A stretch of DNA of 64,000 bases from Anaerosoma tenue (GCF_023161965.1 NZ_JALNTY010000004.1:1-64000); one strand, 5' to 3'; shown: positions 34,829-42,224, numbered from the stretch's first letter. Numbers and translations are program-made. Notes: generated from the sequence alone by a model not told the origin.

Positions 34829-34842
34829 ATCCTATGTAGGAT
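34829..34842. promoter_or_regulatory. Fur/PerR-type palindrome upstream of perR-like gene
   Basis: A perfect 14-bp palindrome ATCCTATGTAGGAT lies 23 bases before the PerR-like start codon, downstream of a possible -10 box TATACT (34811-34816). It is the natural candidate for autoregulation by the encoded Fur-family protein. Confidence 0.55.
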
Positions 34843-34864
34843 ATGTCAGCAATAAGGATACCCT

Positions 34865-35338
34865 ATGGAAGCGATACCCGAAGCCATACACGAGCGCGAG
34901 CAAGCCTTCGCTGACGCCCTTCGCGCCGACGGTCTCCGCATGACACACCAGCGTCTGGAGGTCATCAGGGAGCTTGCATCGGCCACACATCATCCCGACG
35001 CGGACGAGTTGTTCCGCGCCGTCCGTGAGCGTGTCCCTACGATCTCGCGCGACACGGTATATCGCACCCTCACCACGTTGGCCGCGAGGGGGCTGATCGA
35101 GCGCATCGCCGCGCCGGGCGCGGCGCGGTTCGACCCCGATGCGTCGACGCATCACCACTTTCTCTGCACACGCTGTGGCACCATCCTCGACCTGGGGACG
35201 GATGATCTCGGCGACCCGGAGGTCCCGCCGCACCTCTCGGGCGTCCGCAAGATCACCTCGGTGCGGCTGGAGATCAAGGGAGTGTGTGAGGAGTGTGCCG
35301 CCCGCGAAGAGGGGCGTGTAGGCGACGCCGGGCGTTGA
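34865..35338 (+). CDS. perR: Fur family peroxide regulator (PerR-like)
   Basis: A 157-residue Fur-family repressor. The winged helix (MTHQRLEVIREL ... TISRDTVYRTLTTLAARGLI) occupies residues 26-85. Zinc-binding CxxC pairs are C101/C104 and C141/C144. The sensory metal ligands are suggested by ARFDPDASTHHHF (His triplet) and by Asp109 in ILDL; PerR proteins carry Asp there where Fur has Glu. A palindrome sits upstream and a peroxiredoxin gene follows 103 bases downstream, supporting peroxide control. Confidence 0.87.
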   Translation: MEAIPEAIHEREQAFADALRADGLRMTHQRLEVIRELASATHHPDADELFRAVRERVPTISRDTVYRTLTTLAARGLIERIAAPGAARFDPDASTHHHFLCTRCGTILDLGTDDLGDPEVPPHLSGVRKITSVRLEIKGVCEECAAREEGRVGDAGR

Positions 35339-35401
35339 GACGTTGTGAAGGCACCTCCCGGCGGAAGCGTTCTGCCGGTGACACGAGACTCATGGCAACT
35401 A

Positions 35402-35417
35402 CGCCGCATGTGCGGCG
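35402..35417. promoter_or_regulatory. Short palindromic hairpin before the peroxiredoxin
   Basis: CGCCGCA (35402-35408) and TGCGGCG (35411-35417) form a perfect stem with a 2-base loop, 24 bases before the start codon. It may shape the leader mRNA or be part of an operator. It does not match the palindrome upstream of perR. Confidence 0.35.
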
Positions 35418-35441
35418 ACGGATGAGAAGGAGATGACGCGT

Positions 35442-36026
35442 ATGAGTATCCTCGTCGGCAAGGAAGCCCCTGACTTCGAGGCCAGCGGGCTGTTGGACGG
35501 CAAGTTCGGCAAGTTCACACTCTCCGACTATCGCGGCAAGTGGGTCGTTCTGTGCTTCTACCCGGGCGACTTCACCTTCGTTTGACCGACCGAACTCTCG
35601 GCGGTCGCCAAGAAGTACCCTGAGATGAAGGAGCTCGGCGTAGAGGTCCTGTCCTTCAGTGTGGACAGCGTCCACTCGCACAAGGTGTGGCAGGAGACCG
35701 AGCTCTCCAAGATGGTCGACGGCGGGGTCCCGTTCCCGATGCTCTCCGATGGCGGCGGGAAGATCGGCGAGCAGTACGGCGTGTACAACGGCGCGGTGGA
35801 CGTGCGCGGCCGGTTCATCATCGATCCTGAGGGCGTCATCCAGGCGATGGAGGTCCTCACGCCGCCCGTGGGGCGCAACCCCGAAGAGCTCATCCGCCAG
35901 ATCAAGGCGTACCAGCACCAGCAGGCCACCGGCGAGGTCATGCCGTCCGGCTGGCAGCCGGGTGACCCCACTCTCAAGCCCACCGACGACCTCACCGGTC
36001 ACGTGTGGGAGGTCTGGAAGCCGTAG
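35442..36026 (+). CDS. Selenocysteine-containing peroxiredoxin (UGA = Sec48)
   Basis: A 194-residue AhpC/Prx-type peroxiredoxin with an in-frame TGA at 35583-35585 read here as selenocysteine. Upstream of it the frame from ATG 35442 (RBS gaaggag) encodes [16 protein letters not shown] and [13 protein letters not shown]; downstream it continues [11 protein letters not shown] with family features throughout. The TGA falls exactly on the peroxidatic Cys of the FTFVCPTE motif. The GEVCP resolving Cys is [11 protein letters not shown] (Met167), and the only Cys is C38, so this is a one-Sec enzyme. It should reduce peroxides using an external thiol. Selenoprotein peroxiredoxins with Sec at this site are known. 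Standard gene calling would give only a fragment from 35625. The PerR-like gene lies upstream. Confidence 0.9.
35596..35613 (+). promoter_or_regulatory. Bacterial SECIS-like hairpin downstream of the Sec codon
   Basis: Stem UCU-C-GGC (35596-35602) with GCC-A-AGA (35607-35613), one C/A mismatch, closing a GGUC tetraloop (35603-35606). The loop begins 17 nt after the UGA. Escherichia coli fdhF SECIS has a GGUC loop about 18 nt after its UGA, and G and U of that loop contact SelB. A competing stem, CGACCG (35587-35592) with CGGUCG (35602-35607), is also possible. Confidence 0.7.
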
Positions 36027-36054
36027 GCGTTCCGCACGCGGACCAGGAGTGAAG

Positions 36055-36080
36055 ACAGGGCCACCTCCGGGTGGCCCTGT
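36055..36080. terminator. Bidirectional terminator hairpin
   Basis: Perfect 10-bp stem ACAGGGCCAC (36055-36064) with GTGGCCCTGT (36071-36080) and a 6-base loop, between the convergent peroxiredoxin and thioesterase genes. Confidence 0.65.
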
Positions 36081-36088
36081 CGGCGTTC

Positions 36089-36583
36089 CTACTCCACGCC
36101 TGGCGGAAGTGGCCGGTCGTCCGGGAACCACTCCTCTTCGAAGTCGCCTTCGGCGATCCGGTCGATCGGGAGACGAAGGTAGCGCCCTGTGGCCTCCACG
36201 GCCACGGTGCCGTCGTCCAGCCTGATCTCGCCGCTTCCTTCGAAGATGCGTCCGGAGTCTTTCGTGATGCGGGCACGTGCCGTTATCTCGCGGTCCAGGG
36301 GGACGGGCTTGCGATAGCGGACCGTCAGTTCGATGGTGACTCCCCAGGCATCGGCGTCGGAGATGTTGATCGCCCGGCCGATGGCCTCGTCGAGGATCGT
36401 GGAGGCGATGCCCCCGTGCAGGCGGCCGGGGTAGCCCTGATGCTCTTCGCGTGGCGTGAACACGCCCGCAAGCTCACCATTGTCCAGCTCGAAGAAGCGG
36501 GCGTGCAGACCGCTCTCGTTCTGCGTGCCGCATACGATACACATCCGGCTGACGTTCTGAGCGGCGCGTACCGTGTCGGTCAT
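36089..36583 (-). CDS. Hotdog-fold thioesterase (PaaI/YbgC-type)
   Basis: A 164-residue hotdog protein. The hallmark HGGIASTILDEA (residues 57-68) contains the Gly-Gly and the acidic residue used in acyl-CoA hydrolysis by PaaI-type enzymes. The N-terminus has two Cys (MCIVCGTQNESGL), typical of a subset of hotdog proteins. The substrate acyl group is unknown. It is divergent from the RlmA-like gene. Confidence 0.85.
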   Translation of the reverse strand: MTDTVRAAQNVSRMCIVCGTQNESGLHARFFELDNGELAGVFTPREEHQGYPGRLHGGIASTILDEAIGRAINISDADAWGVTIELTVRYRKPVPLDREITARARITKDSGRIFEGSGEIRLDDGTVAVEATGRYLRLPIDRIAEGDFEEEWFPDDRPLPPGVE

Positions 36584-36664
36584 GGGTTATCCTTCCGTCG
36601 AGGGGCACCATTGTACTGTGGGTCGAACGACGGACGCTCCGCCATACGGATCGGAGGGACGCAC

Positions 36665-37507
36665 GTGGCCGACCGATGGGTCGAATGCCTGGCCTGCCCG
36701 CATTGCGGCGGCGGCTTGCACCGGGCCGGCGGTGCGCTGCGGTGCGCGCAGGGCCATACGTTCGACATCGCCCGGCAGGGCTACGTGAACCTCCTTCCCG
36801 GCGTGGTGCGCAAGGCCACGGCCGACACGGCGGCGATGCTCTCGGCGCGCGAGGAGTTCCTTGGGGCCGGCCACTATCGGCCGCTCCTCGGCCGTGTCGC
36901 CGAAGAGGCCGATCGCGCCGCGGAAGGCGTCGAGGGATGTGTCATCGAGGTGGGCTCCGGCCCCGGGCGCTACCTGGCGGCGGCACTCGAGCGACTGCCC
37001 GGGCGCCCGGGTCTTGCGCTCGACCTTTCCAAGCACGCCGCACGTCGCGCGGCGGGGTCACATCCGCGTGCGGGGGCGGTAGTCTGCGACGCGTGGGAGC
37101 GCATACCGGTCCAGGATTCGGTGGCGGCTGTGGTGCTGAGCGTGTTCGCCCCCCGGAACGTGCCGGAGTTCGCGCGTATGCTGGCGCCGGGCGGTGCGGT
37201 GGTGGTGGCTGCCCCCACCGGACGCCATCTGGAGGGCCTCGTGGATGCACTCGGCATGATCGGCGTCGATCCCGACAAGGGGGAGCGGATCAGGCACGGT
37301 TTCTCCGGGGCGTTCCTGCTCGAGCGGGTCGAGCTCCTGGAATACCCCATCAAGCTCACCCGGGCCGAGGCGGTGGCTGCCGCGGCGATGGGACCCACCG
37401 CGTTCCACGTGCCGGTCGATGAGCTCAGACATCGCGCGGAAGCACTCGACGACCCTCTTGAGACCGCGCTCTCCGTGGAGATGTTCACCTGGCGGCTCGC
37501 CCGCTAG
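36665..37507 (+). CDS. RlmA-like 23S rRNA (guanine-N1)-methyltransferase
   Basis: A 280-residue SAM-dependent methyltransferase. The N-terminal zinc ribbon has four ligands (CLACPHCGGGLH ... LRCAQGH, residues 5-32) followed by FDIARQGYVNLL, the signature of RlmA(I)/RlmA(II) enzymes that methylate G745 or G748. The SAM motif is VIEVGSGPGRYL (about 97-108). The C-terminal MGPTAFHVP is also family-typical. The start is GTG 36665 with GGAGGGA 6 bases upstream. Whether it acts at G745 or G748 cannot be decided here. Confidence 0.85.
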   Translation: MADRWVECLACPHCGGGLHRAGGALRCAQGHTFDIARQGYVNLLPGVVRKATADTAAMLSAREEFLGAGHYRPLLGRVAEEADRAAEGVEGCVIEVGSGPGRYLAAALERLPGRPGLALDLSKHAARRAAGSHPRAGAVVCDAWERIPVQDSVAAVVLSVFAPRNVPEFARMLAPGGAVVVAAPTGRHLEGLVDALGMIGVDPDKGERIRHGFSGAFLLERVELLEYPIKLTRAEAVAAAAMGPTAFHVPVDELRHRAEALDDPLETALSVEMFTWRLAR

Positions 37508-37519
37508 GGGGCGAGCGAT

Positions 37520-37539
37520 ACTGTGACTGCGCTCACAGT
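37520..37539. promoter_or_regulatory. CRP/FNR-family binding site (TGTGA-N6-TCACA)
   Basis: ACTGTGA (37520-37526) and TCACAGT (37533-37539) form a perfect inverted repeat with a 6-base spacer. The core TGTGA-N6-TCACA equals the E. coli CRP consensus. It is centred 83 bases before the receiver-like gene start and 22 bases after the RlmA-like stop. It could also act as a weak terminator hairpin. Confidence 0.5.
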
Positions 37540-37611
37540 GCGGATCCGGCGTATCGGGTATCTTCCTCACTTGAAGCACATGGCCCCCACCTGCGCAGAG
37601 GAGTGCTCGCC

Positions 37612-38163
37612 ATGCCATGTCCTGTTGTGGAGTCGTGCGATCTGAACCAGGCGCTACGCGCCAGCGTGATCAAGCGAGTGCGGCATCCGCACGTCCTTCC
37701 GCAGTGCGAGAACACCGACGGCGGCGGATGTGCGCTGTACCAGTACGTCGCGTCGGGACAGCCGGTGCCGCGTGGTCTGATGCCCGACGGCTCGACCGAT
37801 CACAGCGTGGACGAAGGGCGGCCCACCGAGCGCCGGTTCCTCGTGATCGAAGACTCCGCCGTGTTCGCAACGCTCACGTCAAGCGCCCTCAGGACGCACT
37901 TCACGGGCGCCGTGGTCGACTGCCGGGAGTCGTTCGACGAGGCCGTCGGTGACCTTCGGAGCACGCAGTACTCGGCAATCATTTGCGGCTATGGACTGGG
38001 TGGCGACCGTACGGTGCACGATGTCCGCGACGCGACACAGGTGCCGATCGTGGTGCTCACCGGTCGCCCCGGCGTCCTCGAGTTGCCTCGTGGATCGAAG
38101 ATGGTGACCAAAGGGGCGGGCCCCGAGGCGCTCGTGGCGGCGATCAGGGAGTCGCTGGCATAG
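37612..38163 (+). CDS. Receiver-like protein with missing phosphoacceptor and Cys-bearing N-terminus
   Basis: A 183-residue protein. The C-terminal half (75-183) folds like a CheY receiver: FLVIEDSAVF with E80/D81, VVLTGRPG with T150, and K167 in VTKGAGPEAL. The phosphoacceptor position is Gly126 (SAIICGYGLGG) where Asp is expected, so it cannot be phosphorylated in the usual way. The N-terminal region has four Cys (3, 9, 32, 40) in CPVVESCD and QCENTDGGGC, suggesting a small metal-binding or redox-sensitive module. The start is ATG 37612 with agaggag upstream. A CRP-type site lies upstream and a terminator directly downstream, so it is a single-gene unit. Confidence 0.72.
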   Translation: MPCPVVESCDLNQALRASVIKRVRHPHVLPQCENTDGGGCALYQYVASGQPVPRGLMPDGSTDHSVDEGRPTERRFLVIEDSAVFATLTSSALRTHFTGAVVDCRESFDEAVGDLRSTQYSAIICGYGLGGDRTVHDVRDATQVPIVVLTGRPGVLELPRGSKMVTKGAGPEALVAAIRESLA

Positions 38164-38166
38164 GCG

Positions 38167-38190
38167 GACGGCGGTCTTTCGACCGCCGTC
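38167..38190. terminator. Bidirectional terminator hairpin
   Basis: Perfect 10-bp stem GACGGCGGTC (38167-38176) with GACCGCCGTC (38181-38190) and loop tttc, between the receiver-like gene and the convergent helicase gene. Confidence 0.7.
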
Positions 38191-38220
38191 ACTGAGCCTT
38201 ATGGCGCCATGTCCCGCGGA

Positions 38221-39441
38221 CTACCGCCTGCGTCTGGTGCGCGAGCGGCCCCGGCTCGAGCTGTACACGGTACGCGTCCGGCGAACGGCCGTTCGCTCTG
38301 CGCTCGGCACGAGCCGCTGCTGCGAGTACTCGAATCCTTCAGCGTCATGCGTGTTAAGCACCGCGCCGATCTTCACTTCGATCTCGCGGAACAGCTCGTG
38401 CTCTTCGGGCGCGAGGAGCGTGACGGCCGTCCCGGTCTTGCCCGCACGCGCGGTACGGCCGATGCGGTGGACGTAGTCCTCGGGTGTGTTGGGCAGGTCG
38501 TAGTTGACCACGTGGCTCACGTCATCGATGTCGATGCCCCGCGCGACCACGTCCGTGGCGACGAGCACCCGGCAACGTCCCGACTTCAGGCTCGCGAGCG
38601 CGCTCTGCCGCTGTGACTGTGAGCGGTCGCCGTGGATGGCCGCGGTGTTGATCCCGCTCTTATGCAGCACCTTGGCCACGCGGTCGGCACGATGTTTCGT
38701 GCGCGTGAAGACGATCACCCGTTCGGGGTCGTCGGCCTTGATCAGGTGCACCAGGAGCTGTGCCTTCTCCTGACCTCCCACCGGATACACGCGCTGCTCG
38801 ATCGCCTCGATCGGCGTGCTGGCGGGAGCGACCTCCACCCGCACGGGTTCGTGCAGGGTCGAGCTCACCACGCGCATCACGTCGGTGGACATCGTGGCCG
38901 AGAAGAGGAGGTTCTGCCGCCCGGCGGGGATGGTCTGGATGATCCTGCGGACCTGGGGCCAGAAGCCCATGTCTAGCATGCGGTCGGCCTCATCGAGCAC
39001 GAGTATCTCCACGTTGGAGAGGTCGGCCGTCTTGCGCTCCATCAGGTCGAGGAGACGGCCCGGGGTGGCCACGAGCACGTCCACGCCGCGCCTGAGCGCT
39101 TTGGTCTGCGGTTCGTACCCGACACCGCCGTACACCACAGCGACGCGGTGCTTGGTGTGCTTGGCCACCTGTGTGGCGACCTCTTCGATCTGCACGGCGA
39201 GCTCACGCGTGGGGGTGACCACGAGCGCGCGAGGTCCGCCGGGCTTGGCGGGGATGCGCTGCATCAACGGCAGCACGAACGCCGCTGTCTTGCCGGTACC
39301 GGTCTGGGCACAGCCCACGACGTCACGGCCTTCGAGCACCATCGGGATGGCGTCACGCTGGATGGGGGTCGGGCTGGTGTAGCCCATCGACGCCACCGCC
39401 TCCAGGAGGCGGGGCGCAAGACCCAGGTTTTCGAAGCTCAA
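38221..39441 (-). CDS. DEAD-box RNA helicase (RhlE/CshA-type)
   Basis: A 406-residue ATP-dependent RNA helicase. The motifs in order are Q motif (F..LGL...GYTSPTPIQ), I AQTGTGKTA, Ia TPTRELA, II VLDEADRMLD, III FSATM, IV VIVFTRTKH, V ATDVVARGIDI and VI HRIGRTARAG. The Arg-rich tail (SSSRGRSRTRRRR) binds RNA. The start is TTG 39441 (LSFENLGL): aaggaga lies 6 bases upstream and the Q motif begins right after; the frame is open to 39510. It likely aids ribosome assembly or mRNA decay. Confidence 0.93.
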   Translation of the reverse strand: MSFENLGLAPRLLEAVASMGYTSPTPIQRDAIPMVLEGRDVVGCAQTGTGKTAAFVLPLMQRIPAKPGGPRALVVTPTRELAVQIEEVATQVAKHTKHRVAVVYGGVGYEPQTKALRRGVDVLVATPGRLLDLMERKTADLSNVEILVLDEADRMLDMGFWPQVRRIIQTIPAGRQNLLFSATMSTDVMRVVSSTLHEPVRVEVAPASTPIEAIEQRVYPVGGQEKAQLLVHLIKADDPERVIVFTRTKHRADRVAKVLHKSGINTAAIHGDRSQSQRQSALASLKSGRCRVLVATDVVARGIDIDDVSHVVNYDLPNTPEDYVHRIGRTARAGKTGTAVTLLAPEEHELFREIEVKIGAVLNTHDAEGFEYSQQRLVPSAERTAVRRTRTVYSSSRGRSRTRRRR

Positions 39442-39544
39442 GTAGATCTCCTTCCTCGTGCGCCATATCAGGTCGCACTGCGGGCAGACGCAGTCGTCCT
39501 GACAGTTCACGAGGAAAGCGAAGGACCACCGAGTCTTGGTTGAG

Positions 39545-39564
39545 GCGCCCGCTCGTGCGGGCGC
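39545..39564. promoter_or_regulatory. GC-rich hairpin in the helicase/MoaD-like divergent region
   Basis: GCGCCCGC (39545-39552) and GCGGGCGC (39557-39564) form a perfect 8-bp stem with loop tcgt, about 104 bases upstream of the helicase start. It may sit in the helicase 5' leader. The remainder of the 259-base divergent gap shows no clear element except the RBS of the MoaD-like gene. Confidence 0.4.
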
Positions 39565-39700
39565 GATGCATGGAGCAGTATAGCCGCTCGGCGCGCGGAA
39601 TGCGAACAGGCGTTCCTTTCCCGGGTCTCAAGGGCCGCCGGTCTCGAGGATCCCGCTCCTCCGGACACGCATTGGGTACGTAGTCCCCAGGAGGTGGAAC

Positions 39701-40021
39701 GTGACTACGGAACCAGTGACCGTACGGTTGTTCGGTGCGCTTCACGCGCTGCAGAAGGAGCGCGGAGGGCCCACGCTCGTGGAGGTCGCAGTACCCCCGG
39801 AGGGTGTGACCGGAGCGGATCTCGCATCGATGCTCGACCTGCCGCACTCCATGATCGAAGGCGTCTTCTGCAACCGGGTCGTGCGACCGATGAGCCATCT
39901 CATCAGGCCCGGCGACAGGGTGGCGTTCGTGCCCGAGGGGACGCCGGGTCCGCACCGTTTCTTCCTCGGCCTGTACGCGGCGGGGAAAGATGACGAAGAG
40001 GAGGCCCCGGCAGCGCGGTGA
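39701..40021 (+). CDS. MoaD/ThiS-like beta-grasp protein without C-terminal GG
   Basis: A 106-residue protein of the ubiquitin-like MoaD/ThiS fold: VTVRLFGALHALQKERGG at the start, then the strand-turn segment VRPMSHLIRPGDRVAFVPEGTPG. The usual Gly-Gly end, needed for adenylation and thiocarboxylate formation, is absent; instead there is an acidic/Ala tail of about 25 residues. It lies 96 bases before an AOR gene in a cluster with a second, GG-ended beta-grasp protein and a ThiF/MoeB protein. It might be a structural or scaffold partner rather than a sulfur donor. Start GTG 39701 has aggaggtgg upstream. Confidence 0.8.
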   Translation: MTTEPVTVRLFGALHALQKERGGPTLVEVAVPPEGVTGADLASMLDLPHSMIEGVFCNRVVRPMSHLIRPGDRVAFVPEGTPGPHRFFLGLYAAGKDDEEEAPAAR

Positions 40022-40117
40022 CTGCATAGGTTCTGGGGATGAACTGCATATGGGAACGACCGGCGCCGCAGCCCTCCGGCCAGTGGGCAGGCGCCGGATG
40101 ACCGAAGGGAGAGGCGT

Positions 40118-41905
40118 ATGCGTGAGATCCTGAGAGTCGATATGTCCACGCTTCAGGTGACGAGGGAGCCCTTGCCTGAGAAGTGGGCACGGTACGGAGG
40201 CCGGGCGCTCACCTCGGCCATCGTGTACAGCGAGGTCCCGGCGGACGCCGATCCGCTCGGACCGGAGAACAAGCTCGTGATCGCTCCCGGGCTCCTGGGC
40301 GGAACGAGCGCCCCCAACGGAGGCCGCCTGTCCGTCGGCGCCAAGAGCCCGCTCACCGGCGGCATCAAGGAGGCGAACTCCGGCGGTACCGCGGCGCACG
40401 CGCTCGGCAAGATGAACATCGCGGCGATCATCATCGAAGGGGCGCCGGCCGACAAGACCGCCCTCTATGCGCTGCGGCTGTTCCCTGACGGCACGGTGGA
40501 TGTGGTGCGCAGGCACGACCTCGCCGGTCTCGGCACCTACGAGACGGTAGCGGTGGCAAAGGGCATCGAGGCGTCCGAGCACCGGATGAGCGACAAGTCG
40601 TCGTTCCTGGTGATCGGGCCTTCGGGCGAGATGAAGATGAAGTCGGCCGGCATCGCCGTGACCGACCCGCTCGGTCACCCCAATCGCTATGCAGGGCGCG
40701 GTGGACTGGGCGCCGTGATGGGGAGCAAGGGCCTCAAGCTCATCGCCATCTTCGAGGAGGGGCTCAAGCCCAAGCAGCACGCCGACAAGGATGCGTTCAT
40801 CGCCGCGGTGCGCAAGTTCTCCGGTGCGCTCACCACACACGCCGTCACGAGCCAGGCGCTCCCGACCTTTGGCACCAACGTCCTCGCCAACATCATCAAC
40901 GAGGCGGGCGGCTATCCCACCCGCAACTTCTCCAGCGGCCAGTTCGAGGGTGTCGACGGCATCTCCGGTGAGACGATGCGCGAGATCACCGTGGAGCGCG
41001 GCGGCAACGTCAAGCACGGGTGCCACACCGGATGCGTGATCCAGTGCTCGCGCTACTACGTGGACGAAGACGGCCACTACATGACCAAGGGTCCCGAGTA
41101 CGAGAGCGCCTGGTCGCTCGGCGCCAACTGCGGCATCGACGACATGGACATGGTGGCCAAGCTCGACCGGAAGTGCGGCGAGATCGGCATCGACACCATC
41201 GAGGCCGGCGTGATGCTCGGCGTATACATGGCTTCCGGTGAGATCGCGTTCGGCGACGGTGAAGCGGCGCTCAAGGCGCTCGACGAGATCGGGCGCGGCA
41301 CCGAGCTAGGCAAGGTCCTTGGCGATGGCGCCGAGGCGACGGGTGTGAAGTTCGGCGTGAAGAACATCCCCGTCGTGAAGCACCAGGGTCTGCCCGCGTA
41401 CGACCCGCGGCCCATCCAGGGCATCGGCGTCACGTACGCCACCTCCACGATGGGCGCCGACCACACCGCCGGTTACACCATCACGAGCAACGTGCTCGCG
41501 GTGGGCGGCACGGTCGACCCGCTCAAGCCGGAGGGCCAGGCCGCGCTCTCGCAGGGCCTGCAGATCGCTACCGCCATGCTCGACGCGATGGGTCTGTGCA
41601 TCTTCGTGGCGTTCGCGGTGCTCGACATGCCGGAGGCGCTCGAGGCGATCCACGAGATGGCCGCGGCGCACACGGGCGACGACTGGGATGTCGACGCGCT
41701 GATGCAGCTCGGCAAGGAGACGCTCGCGTACGAACGGGTCTTCAACCAGCACGCCGGTTTCACGGCTGCGGACGACCGTCTGCCGGCCTTCTTCCTCGAG
41801 GAGAAGCTGCCGCCGCACGACGTGGTCTTCACGGTCACCGATGAGGAGCTCGACAGCGTGTACAGTTTCGTTCCCGAGGTAGCCGAGCAGCTCGGCATCG
41901 AGTAG
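40118..41905 (+). CDS. aor: Tungsten-type aldehyde:ferredoxin oxidoreductase family protein (AOR 2)
   Basis: A 595-residue AOR-family enzyme, close to the classical length of about 605. The N-terminal domain opens MREILRVDMSTLQV and has GRGGLGAVMGSKGLKLIA, the pterin-binding signature. The cluster ligands are C302, C306 and C310 (CHTGCVIQC), that is CxxxCxxxC where the first spacing is normally two residues, with C494 in DAMGLCIF as the fourth ligand. It is flanked by two beta-grasp proteins and a ThiF/MoeB protein that probably serve its tungstopterin cofactor. Its aldehyde substrate is unknown. Confidence 0.9.
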   Translation: MREILRVDMSTLQVTREPLPEKWARYGGRALTSAIVYSEVPADADPLGPENKLVIAPGLLGGTSAPNGGRLSVGAKSPLTGGIKEANSGGTAAHALGKMNIAAIIIEGAPADKTALYALRLFPDGTVDVVRRHDLAGLGTYETVAVAKGIEASEHRMSDKSSFLVIGPSGEMKMKSAGIAVTDPLGHPNRYAGRGGLGAVMGSKGLKLIAIFEEGLKPKQHADKDAFIAAVRKFSGALTTHAVTSQALPTFGTNVLANIINEAGGYPTRNFSSGQFEGVDGISGETMREITVERGGNVKHGCHTGCVIQCSRYYVDEDGHYMTKGPEYESAWSLGANCGIDDMDMVAKLDRKCGEIGIDTIEAGVMLGVYMASGEIAFGDGEAALKALDEIGRGTELGKVLGDGAEATGVKFGVKNIPVVKHQGLPAYDPRPIQGIGVTYATSTMGADHTAGYTITSNVLAVGGTVDPLKPEGQAALSQGLQIATAMLDAMGLCIFVAFAVLDMPEALEAIHEMAAAHTGDDWDVDALMQLGKETLAYERVFNQHAGFTAADDRLPAFFLEEKLPPHDVVFTVTDEELDSVYSFVPEVAEQLGIE

Positions 41906-41983
41906 GAGAACGTATCGGCGTGTCCCGCAGCGCTGCCTTCGTGCGGCGCTGCGGGCGCGTCCCGGTACTCATCGGAGGTGGCC

Positions 41984-42223
41984 ATGCGGGTCGACGTGGT
42001 GCTGTTCGCACACTTCTCAGGGTTCCAGCCCGACGGCAAGGGTGGGCGGCACGCGCGTACCTTCGAGTTCGAGGAAGGCACCACGATAGCCGACGTGATC
42101 GCCATGCTCGGCCTGCCGGATGAGCCCAGGGTCATCTTCGTGAACAACACCCATGCGCCCGAGGAGCAGGAGCTCCGTGACGGTGACCGGCTCGCGATCT
42201 TCCCGCCCGTGGCGGGAGGCTGA
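41984..42223 (+). CDS. MoaD/ThiS-family sulfur carrier with C-terminal GG
   Basis: A 79-residue beta-grasp sulfur carrier ending PPVAGG, the C-terminal Gly-Gly that is adenylated and converted to a thiocarboxylate. The internal DGDRLAIFPPVAGG is a typical MoaD ending. The start is ATG 41984 with CGGAGG 6 bases upstream; a GTG at 41978 overlaps the RBS and is unlikely. The ThiF/MoeB-like activating enzyme starts 2 bases after the stop, so both work together, probably to make molybdopterin dithiolene for the AOR. Confidence 0.9.
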   Translation: MRVDVVLFAHFSGFQPDGKGGRHARTFEFEEGTTIADVIAMLGLPDEPRVIFVNNTHAPEEQELRDGDRLAIFPPVAGG

Positions 42224-42224
42224 C

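Noticed and set aside
35442-35585. Peroxiredoxin as a pseudogene with a nonsense mutation
   Set aside because: The stop is exactly at the catalytic Cys position, flanking sequence is undamaged in one frame, and a GGUC-loop hairpin follows. Selenocysteine explains all three better than decay.
36071-36664. N-terminal extension of the RlmA-like protein
   Set aside because: It is antisense to the hotdog thioesterase gene; GTG 36665 has a strong RBS and starts right before the zinc ribbon.
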